Source: Pedococcus sp. (GTDB taxonomy: Bacteria; Actinomycetota; Actinomycetes; Actinomycetales; Dermatophilaceae). From it: a stretch of 10,866 nt of DNA. This document shows, piece after piece, positions 5,952 through 10,866 of this stretch; positions within the stretch are counted from its first letter, which is position 1; every line of letters begins with the position of its first letter. Below the pieces are notes generated by a model. It was given only the letters and a program-made list of their open reading frames with translations, searched no databases and was not told the DNA's origin. Location of the stretch: the NCBI GenBank assembly GCA_025936615.1, contig JAICSZ010000031.1:1-10866 (forward strand). Direction: 5' to 3'. The position numbers and the translations under genes are program-made.

Positions 5952-8237
5952 TCAGAGGGGGGCCCACCACGCGAGTGCGATGGGCAGCAGCGACGCCAGC
6001 ACCACCACCGAGTCAGGCGACCGCCACGGCGCCGGCGCCGCCCAGGTGCGCCCGCGGGCGGTGGCGAAGCCACGGGCGTCCATGGCCACCGCCAGGTCGG
6101 CAGCCGCCTGAAGGGACCGGACCAGCATGCCGATGGTCAGCGCCCACAGCTCGGCGAGCACCGACCGCGGCGACCGACGGCTGGCGCCGATTCCGCGCAC
6201 CCGCCTCGCCCGGGCGATCTCCGCCCAGATGTCGCCGAAGGTGTGCACCCGCTGCAACGCCGCCGACAGGGCCACGACGGGTCGGGCAGGCAGGTGCAGC
6301 CGCTGCGCCAGGTGGTCGCCGAGCGCGTCGGCGTCCACCCACCGGATCAGCACGGCCGACGGGAGGACGATGATCAGCACCCGCAGGACCGCGGTGCCGG
6401 CGACCTGCAGGTCGTGGCCGCCGAGCAGCCAGGTGGACCACCCGACCGACAGTGCCGCCACCGCTCCCGGGACCATCCGGGTCGCCACGGACCTGGCCCG
6501 TCCGCGAGGCGCTGCGCCCTCGCCGGGAGCCCACAGCACCACGGCTGCCAAGGCAACCATCAGCCCGAGCACGAGCAGGCTGGTCGGCCACCTCGGGGAG
6601 ACGATCCCGGCGGGGATGGCCAGCGCCGAGGCGGCCAGCAGTGACAGCGGGCCGCAGCGAGCGGCGAGGGGTCGGCGCGGCGCCGGGTCCGGGGTGGGCT
6701 GCGACGGACGCTCGAGCAGGGTGGTCCGGTCCGCGCGGGCCACCACAGCGTCGTCGTGCGTGGTCAGCACCACAGCCGAGCCGGCGTCGCGCAGCCCCTC
6801 GACGATGTCCAGCACCGCGGACCAGGTCAGCCGGTCCTGCCCCACCGTCGCCTCGTCGCCGAGCAGCACCGCAGGCTGGTGCACGACCGCGGCAGCCATG
6901 GCCAGCCGGCGCTGCTCGCCACCGGACAGGTGCCGAGGGTCGGCCTGCTCGAGGTGGTCGAGCCGCAGCAGCGCCAGCAGGGCGCGGGCGCGCGCCAGCG
7001 ACTCGGACTCGACCAGCCCGAGAGCCCGCGAGGTGGTCATCACCTCGTCGAGGACGGTGTGCGCCACGATGGCCGAGCTCGCCCACTGCGGCACCCACGA
7101 CACGACCCGGGCCAGGTCGACGGTGTCCCAGTCGGCGGGGTCGCGCGAGCCGCCAGAGGCAAGCTCGGGGTGGGTTCGCACCTCACCGGCCTGCCGGGCC
7201 ATGAGCCCGGCGACCGCGAGCATGAGCGTGGACTTGCCCGACCCGCTGGGACCGACGAGTGCGTGGACCTGGCCGGCGCGGGCCTGCAGCCACTGGTGGT
7301 CGACGGCGACGGTGGTTCGCTGGGAGCCATCGAGGCGGCGGACCGTGCGCTCGACCGAGACGTCTGCGGCGTCGAGGGCGACGACATTGGCTCCCAGCCT
7401 CGGCTCCCCAAAGGTCCCCGCGGGTATGCCGCGTGGCTCCGGATCGGCGTATCCGGGCACCCAGATGCCTTGCGTCACGAGCGACTCACCGTGCTGCGAC
7501 AGCACCCTTGCCGGTGGGCCGTCGGCGACCACCCGGCCGGTTCCGTCGAGCACCACGAGCCGGTCGGCGAAGTCGAGCCACGGTCCCAGCCGGTGCTCGA
7601 CGACGACCGTGGTCAGGTGACGGGTGGCCACGGTCTCGGCCACCGTGGCGCGCACCGAGGCGGCGTTGCCGGGGTCGAGCATCGCGGTCGGCTCGTCGAG
7701 CAGGAGCAGCGTGGGCTCCAGCGCCAGGGCACCGGCGAGGGCCAGCCGCTGCTGCTCACCACCCGACAGCGCGTGGGTGGGGGTGTCCTGCGGCATGTCG
7801 AGGTGGACGTCCGCCAGCGCGGCGGTGACGCGCGCGGGCATGTCCCCACGCGGCATACCGATGTTCTCGAGGCCGAACGCCACGTCACGACCGATGGTCG
7901 CCGACACCACCCCCGAGCCGGGCTCCTGGAGGACCAGGCCGACGGCACCGGCGCGGGAGCCGGGCGCAACGCCGTCCAGGAGCACGGTGCCCGACCGCTC
8001 CCCCGAGTCGGCTACCTCGAGCACGCCGGCGAGGGCGCGCAGCAGGGTGGACTTTCCCGACCCGCTCGGCCCGACGAGCAGCACCCGCTGGCCGGCCGGG
8101 ATGTCGAGGTCGATGCCGGGCAGGACCGGTTCGCGCCGGCCGAACGGGCGCCAGGCCAGCCCACTGACCTCGAGGTGTCCCGGAGGGCGCTCAGACAGGG
8201 CGCGACTCCCTGACCTCCTGGCCGGGTGGGAAGGCAT
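5952..8237 (-). CDS. Fused ECF transporter: two ABC ATPase domains plus EcfT permease (YkoD-YkoC fusion)
   Basis: The energy-coupling module of an ECF importer in one 761-residue chain. ATPase domain 1: Walker [10 protein letters not shown] (56-64), Q-loop Q104, signature LSGGEQ (157-162), Walker B LLLLDEP (177-183), His switch H215. ATPase domain 2: GPSGSGKST (329-337), Q384, LSGGEQ (437-442), Walker B VLLGDEAT (457-464), H494. From about 525 a hydrophobic membrane part follows, with the EcfT coupling motifs ARARRVRG (675-682) and MDARGF (719-724). With YkoE upstream behind a TPP riboswitch, it should power uptake of thiamine or its hydroxymethylpyrimidine part; in Bacillus the YkoD and YkoC parts are separate proteins. 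The start is uncertain: ATG 8237 overlaps ykoE by 47 bases, while CTG at 8198 has AGGGAG seven bases upstream and an eight-base overlap (748 residues). Confidence 0.9.
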   Translation of the reverse strand: MPSHPARRSGSRALSERPPGHLEVSGLAWRPFGRREPVLPGIDLDIPAGQRVLLVGPSGSGKSTLLRALAGVLEVADSGERSGTVLLDGVAPGSRAGAVGLVLQEPGSGVVSATIGRDVAFGLENIGMPRGDMPARVTAALADVHLDMPQDTPTHALSGGEQQRLALAGALALEPTLLLLDEPTAMLDPGNAASVRATVAETVATRHLTTVVVEHRLGPWLDFADRLVVLDGTGRVVADGPPARVLSQHGESLVTQGIWVPGYADPEPRGIPAGTFGEPRLGANVVALDAADVSVERTVRRLDGSQRTTVAVDHQWLQARAGQVHALVGPSGSGKSTLMLAVAGLMARQAGEVRTHPELASGGSRDPADWDTVDLARVVSWVPQWASSAIVAHTVLDEVMTTSRALGLVESESLARARALLALLRLDHLEQADPRHLSGGEQRRLAMAAAVVHQPAVLLGDEATVGQDRLTWSAVLDIVEGLRDAGSAVVLTTHDDAVVARADRTTLLERPSQPTPDPAPRRPLAARCGPLSLLAASALAIPAGIVSPRWPTSLLVLGLMVALAAVVLWAPGEGAAPRGRARSVATRMVPGAVAALSVGWSTWLLGGHDLQVAGTAVLRVLIIVLPSAVLIRWVDADALGDHLAQRLHLPARPVVALSAALQRVHTFGDIWAEIARARRVRGIGASRRSPRSVLAELWALTIGMLVRSLQAAADLAVAMDARGFATARGRTWAAPAPWRSPDSVVVLASLLPIALAWWAPL
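7423..7437 (+). repeat. Interspersed 15-bp motif, exact copy 2 (ECF fusion gene)
   Basis: GGTATGCCGCGTGGC on the plus strand. The minus-strand gene reads it as its complement, CCA CGC GGC ATA CC (P-R-G-I-P), again with ATA, in the linker after ATPase domain 1. Confidence 0.75.
7845..7859 (-). repeat. Interspersed 15-bp motif, 14/15 copy (ECF fusion gene)
   Basis: Minus strand reads GGTATGCCGCGTGGG. It is read GGT ATG CCG CGT GGG (G-M-P-R-G) inside ATPase domain 1. This is the opposite orientation to the copy at 7423 in the same gene. Confidence 0.65.
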
Positions 8238-8865
8238 TGAGCGCACCCGCCTTGGCGAGCGCCTTGGTGAGCAGCCAGCCGACGCCGCCGGCGATGACTG
8301 CACCCGACACCGTGAGGACCACGGCATAGATGACCTTGTAGTCCCAGCCCCAGTCGGTCCAGTAGACGTACCACTCGTACACGGCCTCGAGCGGCGCCGA
8401 CAGCGCCCCGGCGAGCACGGCCGCCCCGATCCCGAAGACGCCGTAGCCGAGCACCGCGAACGCGACCTCGGCGCCCAGGCCCTGGAGGGTGCCCGAGACC
8501 AGCGTCGCCACCCCCCACTGCGAGCCGGGCAGGGCCTCCACGACGGCGGCGATGAGCTCGCAGGACAGCGCGGCGCCGGGGCGCCGGACCACGAGGCCGC
8601 CGACGACGCCGGCCATCAGCCAGGGAGCGCCCACGATGCCCTGCAGCGGCGGGAAGACGGCGGCGAGGGCGTTGCCCGGTGCCTGGTAGGCCAGGCCCCA
8701 GCCCCAGTAGGCGATGCCGAACGCGACGCCGAGGAAGGCGACCGTGAGCAGGTCGACGGTGCGCCATGCCATCAGCGGACGGCTGGCGAGGATGCTGCGC
8801 CGGCGACCTGTCACCGGTGCCTGCGATGTGTTGGCCGAGGTGGTCGGCCGGTTCGTGGTGCTCAT
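8191..8865 (-). CDS. ykoE: YkoE-family substrate-binding membrane component of thiamine/HMP ECF transporter
   Basis: A 224-residue integral membrane S-component that binds the ligand and docks with the ABC/EcfT module. After a polar N-terminus (1-33), hydrophobic segments lie at about 37-57, 67-93, 97-112, 117-155 and 176-200. The segments WRTVDLLTVAFLGVAFG and WLMAGVVGGLVVRRPGAA are characteristic of the YkoE family. Aromatic-rich WYVYWTDWGWDYK (165-177) precedes the last helix. The start ATG has GGGAGG (8876-8871) five bases upstream. The TPP riboswitch in the leader supports a thiamine-related ligand; whether it is thiamine or hydroxymethylpyrimidine is not decided. The 3' end overlaps the transporter gene, so the two products are translationally coupled. 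Confidence 0.9.
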   Translation of the reverse strand: MSTTNRPTTSANTSQAPVTGRRRSILASRPLMAWRTVDLLTVAFLGVAFGIAYWGWGLAYQAPGNALAAVFPPLQGIVGAPWLMAGVVGGLVVRRPGAALSCELIAAVVEALPGSQWGVATLVSGTLQGLGAEVAFAVLGYGVFGIGAAVLAGALSAPLEAVYEWYVYWTDWGWDYKVIYAVVLTVSGAVIAGGVGWLLTKALAKAGALNAFPPGQEVRESRPV

Positions 8866-8919
8866 CTGTGCCTCCCGTGGGATCCGTCGGATACCTCGGG
8901 GATGCCCCGGCCGGAAGAC

Positions 8920-8957
8920 GGCACCCGGGGGACGGGCGCAGTCGCCCGACAGGTGCC
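8920..8957 (-). promoter_or_regulatory. Expression-platform hairpin behind the TPP aptamer
   Basis: On the minus strand GGCACC (8957-8952) can pair with GGTGCC (8925-8920). Inside it GGGCG-ACTG-CGCCC (8947-8934) makes a second stem. There is no T-tract, so it may be a terminator of the GC-only type or a fold that affects translation. Its 5' arm overlaps CCTGTCG (8953-8947), which can alternatively pair with the aptamer's 5' end. Confidence 0.45.
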
Positions 8958-8965
8958 TGAGAACT

Positions 8966-9049
8966 CGACTCCCTACGCCGGTGCGAACCGGATCAGGTGT
9001 GAGGGTCTGCGGTTGCCCGCACTCTCAGCGCTCTCGCGCTCCCCTGTCG
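8966..9049 (-). ncRNA. TPP riboswitch aptamer (THI element)
   Basis: A cis-acting RNA element that binds thiamine pyrophosphate and lowers expression of downstream thiamine genes. On the minus strand the conserved blocks appear in order: AGGGGAGC, CTGAGAGTG (9028-9020, the TPP pyrimidine-binding T-loop region), ACCTGATCCGG (8998-8988), and GGCGTAGGGA (8979-8970). A short P1 can form between CGAC (9049-9046) and GTCG (8969-8966). The P3 region is short (9019-9001). About 100 bases separate the aptamer from the ykoE ATG, room for an expression platform. Confidence 0.95.
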
Positions 9050-9060
9050 TTACGCGTCGA

Positions 9061-9088
9061 ACATTACCCCACCCTGTGGGAGGGTGAA
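9061..9088 (-). promoter_or_regulatory. Candidate promoter of the TPP riboswitch / ykoE transcript
   Basis: On the minus strand TTCACC (9088-9083), 16 bases, TAATGT (9066-9061) gives a reasonable -35/-10 pair. Transcription would begin near 9054, just ahead of the aptamer's first strand. An imperfect inverted repeat (CC-CCC, TGT, GGG-GG with a central-arm A/A mismatch, 9069-9083) lies in the spacer. Confidence 0.4.
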
Positions 9089-9115
9089 CAGGCACGAGGC
9101 GATCAGGGAGGTGGC

Positions 9116-9394
9116 ATGGGCACGCTCGTCTGGCGGGTCATGGGAACTGGCGGTGCGATCCTTGCCGGGATCGTGGCCAACAAGGTGGTCCAGCAGCTCT
9201 GGCGCAAGGCCGGCCGCGACGAGGTCCTGGACCCGCGCGACCCACGCACCCCGGCCAAGGACGCCATCCTGTTCGCCGCGATCACCGGCCTGGCGGTGGG
9301 AGCCGCTCGCACCCTGGCCACCCGCAAGGCTGCGCGGTACTACGAGAAGTCGGCCGGCCACCTGCCCAAGCCGATGCAGAAGGGTGAGGCCTAG
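9116..9394 (+). CDS. Small membrane protein, DUF4235-like
   Basis: A 92-residue protein with two hydrophobic stretches, about residues 3-24 ([22 protein letters not shown]) and 50-67 ([18 protein letters not shown]). They are separated by a charged loop [18 protein letters not shown], and a basic tail rich in Lys follows. This pattern fits the actinobacterial DUF4235 family of unknown function, probably in the inner membrane. The start ATG is supported by GGAGG at 9107-9111, four bases upstream; the frame is open further upstream but that part crosses the riboswitch region and is not credible coding. It is divergent from the thiamine transporter. Its TAG and the hutI TAG on the other strand share the palindrome CTAG at 9391-9394. 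Confidence 0.8.
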   Translation: MGTLVWRVMGTGGAILAGIVANKVVQQLWRKAGRDEVLDPRDPRTPAKDAILFAAITGLAVGAARTLATRKAARYYEKSAGHLPKPMQKGEA

Positions 9395-10554
9395 AGGTCC
9401 AGGGCCCGGGCGATGGGGACGCCTGCCCGGTAGGACAGGTGCACGTGCGAGGGCGCGTCGAGGACCGTGAGGTCCGCCTTGGCGCCGACCTCGATACGCC
9501 CGATGTCGGTGCGCTGCAACGACTTCGCAGACCCAGCCGTCGCCGCGTAGACCGCCTGACCCGGCGTCAGGCCCATCTCCCGCACCGCGAGGGCGATGAC
9601 GAACGGCATCGAGGAGGAGTAGCAGGTGCCCGGGTTGCAGTCGGTCGCCAGCGCCACCGACACCCCGGCCCGCAGCAGGGCAGCGGCATCCGGGTACGGC
9701 GAGCGGGTCGAGAACTCCACGCCGGGCAGCAGCGTCGCGACCGTGGTGTCGGCGGCGTCCGCCAGCGCAGAGACGTCGGCGTCGGACAGGTACGTGCAGT
9801 GGTCGACGCTCGCCGCCCCGAGCTCGACAGCGAGCTGCACGCCCGGGCCGTGACCGAGCTGGTTGCCGTGTACCCGCAGCCCCAAGCCCGCCTCTCGGCC
9901 GGCCGTGAGCACCGTCCGTGCCTCCTCCTCGGTGAAGGCGTGCGACGAGTGCGGCTCGCAGAAGACGTCGACCCACCTCGCGTGCGGACGCGCCGCCTGC
10001 AGCATGGGCCCGGTCACGAGCTCGACGTATGCCGCGCGGTGACCGGAGTACTCCGCCGGCACCACGTGCGCGCCGAGGAACGTGGTCTCGTCGGTGAGCT
10101 CGCGGGCGATCCGCAGCGCGCGCGCCTCGTCGTCGACCGTGAGGCCGTAGCCGCTCTTGACCTCGACCGTGGTGGTGCCCTGGGCACGCATCTCCGCGAT
10201 GCGTGCGGCCAGCAGCGCGCGCAGCTCGTCGTCCGAGGCCGCCCGGGTCGCCGCCACCGAGACCCCGATGCCGCCGCCGTCGTAGCGCTCACCGGCCATC
10301 CGCGCCGCGAACTCCTCGCCGCGGTCGCCCGCGAAGACGAGGTGCGCGTGGGAGTCCACGAAGCCGGGCAGCACCGCCCGGCCGCCCACGTCGACCTGGT
10401 GGTCCGCCGCCGGTGCCTTCGACGCCGGCCCCAGCCACGCGGCATACCCGTCCTCGACCACCACCGCCGCGTCGGTGCGGACGCCCAGCAGGTCTGGCGT
10501 CGAGCCGTCACAGGTGACGAGCTCGCCGATGCCCGTGACCACCGTGCTCGCCAT
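9391..10554 (-). CDS. hutI: Imidazolonepropionase
   Basis: The third enzyme of histidine degradation, hydrolysing 4-imidazolone-5-propanoate to N-formimidoyl-L-glutamate in the cytosol. The 387-residue protein is an amidohydrolase-fold enzyme with HAH at 69-71 (metal ligands H69 and H71), H229 in RVHGNQ, H252 in VDHCTYL and D305 in ATDCNPGT. The segments [18 protein letters not shown] (74-91), EVKSGYGL (131-138) and GAHVVPAEY (161-169) are HutI hallmarks. The start ATG 10554 shares its A with the stop codon of upstream hutF, and GGGAG lies eight bases before it. This shows translational coupling of two consecutive pathway steps. The frame stays open upstream to 10791 but that is inside hutF. 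TAT codon 37 falls within an exact copy of the interspersed 15-bp motif. Confidence 0.95.
   Translation of the reverse strand: MASTVVTGIGELVTCDGSTPDLLGVRTDAAVVVEDGYAAWLGPASKAPAADHQVDVGGRAVLPGFVDSHAHLVFAGDRGEEFAARMAGERYDGGGIGVSVAATRAASDDELRALLAARIAEMRAQGTTTVEVKSGYGLTVDDEARALRIARELTDETTFLGAHVVPAEYSGHRAAYVELVTGPMLQAARPHARWVDVFCEPHSSHAFTEEEARTVLTAGREAGLGLRVHGNQLGHGPGVQLAVELGAASVDHCTYLSDADVSALADAADTTVATLLPGVEFSTRSPYPDAAALLRAGVSVALATDCNPGTCYSSSMPFVIALAVREMGLTPGQAVYAATAGSAKSLQRTDIGRIEVGAKADLTVLDAPSHVHLSYRAGVPIARALDL
10026..10040 (+). repeat. Interspersed 15-bp motif, 12/15 copy (hutI)
   Basis: Plus strand reads CGTATGCCGCGCGGT, keeping the ten-base core GTATGCCGCG. The hutI gene on the minus strand reads it as part of HRAAYV. 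Confidence 0.4.
10434..10448 (-). repeat. Interspersed 15-bp motif, exact copy 3 (hutI)
   Basis: Minus strand reads GGTATGCCGCGTGGC. In hutI the phase is GG TAT GCC GCG TGG C, encoding Y-A-A-W, a third reading phase different from fusA2 and from the complement reading at 7423. Confidence 0.75.
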
Positions 10555-10866
10555 CAGCGGCGCTCCCGCACGTCGGCGAGCGCCTTGCCGAGCATGGCCG
10601 CCACGTCGCCGAGGAGGTGGCGCCCGCTCTCGACGACCGTCCGGCCACCCACGACCACGCGGTCCACGTCCGCCCGCGTGGCGCTGTAGAGGATCTGGCC
10701 GGCGCGCGATCCCGCCGTCGTGACGGTGTCGGTGCGCACGAGCACGAAGTCGGCCCGCTGCCCGTCGGCGATGGTGCCGCCCTCCGTCCACCCCAGGGAG
10801 CGGTACCCGTCCACCGACGCGGCGGCCAACAGCTCGTCGGGGGTGAACCGGCCGCGTTCGTTGCTC
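10554..10866 (-). CDS. hutF: Formimidoylglutamate deiminase, C-terminal fragment
   Basis: HutF converts N-formimidoyl-L-glutamate to N-formyl-L-glutamate and ammonia in the deiminase branch of histidine degradation. The frame is open to the right window edge and encodes about 103 C-terminal residues. It contains [18 protein letters not shown], then DGYRSLGW, the [14 protein letters not shown] beta-sandwich segment of amidohydrolases, and [17 protein letters not shown] near the end. The catalytic metal ligands lie outside the window. Its placement directly ahead of hutI with a one-base stop/start overlap supports HutF over other amidohydrolases such as guanine deaminase. A TTG at 10829 is internal and not the start. 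Confidence 0.88.
   Translation of the reverse strand, partial: SNERGRFTPDELLAAASVDGYRSLGWTEGGTIADGQRADFVLVRTDTVTTAGSRAGQILYSATRADVDRVVVGGRTVVESGRHLLGDVAAMLGKALADVRERR

Noticed and set aside
3897..6644. A very long plus-strand open frame (over 900 codons) opposite fusA2 and the 3' part of the ECF gene.
   Set aside because: Its translation is a low-complexity mix of R, G, H, D and L typical of the antisense of GC-rich genes, while the opposite strand has clear EF-G and ECF domains.
8323..8332. TATGCCGTGG on the minus strand in ykoE as another copy of the 15-bp motif.
   Set aside because: An ungapped alignment matches only 9 of 15 positions. The sites at 2091-2105 and 2772-2786 were left out for the same reason (10 of 15).
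8714..9115. Extension of the small DUF4235-like frame far upstream.
   Set aside because: This part is antisense to ykoE and the TPP riboswitch; a good ribosome-binding site precedes ATG 9116.
10555..10791. Extension of hutI upstream of ATG 10554.
   Set aside because: The added residues are Arg/Gly-rich and lie in another frame of hutF, which is clearly coding there.

Overview
The window is very GC-rich, with codon third positions almost all G or C. Several genes start with GTG or sit directly behind a TANNNT hexamer. It carries an HspR-type (HAIR) operator before dnaK and an actinobacterial FusA2-type EF-G paralogue. This points to a high-GC actinobacterium, probably of the Intrasporangiaceae/Micrococcales type; the family placement is inference. 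The stretch reads as an ordinary chromosomal housekeeping and accessory region. I see no insertion sequence, integrase, phage gene, tRNA, rRNA or CRISPR array.

Layout, left to right. The 5' end of dnaK leaves the window on the left (minus strand), with a HAIR operator and probable promoter behind it. Divergent from it is a short-chain dehydrogenase/reductase. Next come a 45-residue protein of unknown function, an AlkA-like DNA glycosylase, a two-gene MazE/MazF-type toxin-antitoxin pair, and a class III PLP aminotransferase, all on the plus strand. A long minus-strand block follows. Read in its own direction it begins at a TPP riboswitch near 9050 and continues with ykoE (substrate-binding membrane component), then a single polypeptide fusing two ABC ATPase domains to an EcfT-like permease (a YkoD-YkoC fusion), then fusA2. 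The first two genes plus the riboswitch form a thiamine or thiamine-precursor uptake system of the ECF class. A small DUF4235-like membrane protein diverges from the riboswitch. On the far right, the minus strand carries hutI and the 3' end of hutF, two consecutive steps of histidine degradation.

The most unusual signal is not a gene. A 15-bp sequence, GGTATGCCGCGTGGC, occurs three times exactly and four more times with one to three mismatches. The copies lie on both strands, in four coding genes and in the dnaK promoter. Inside genes it is read in all three codon phases and encodes unrelated peptides. It also accounts for the only two ATA isoleucine codons I could find. This suggests a DNA-level interspersed motif (comparable in kind to cyanobacterial HIP1 or to uptake, architecture or methylation motifs) rather than protein conservation. 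Other points worth a second look are the YkoD-YkoC fusion with a possible CTG start, competing pairings after the TPP aptamer, the degenerate GTPase motifs of FusA2, and two tail-to-tail gene pairs with essentially no intergenic DNA.
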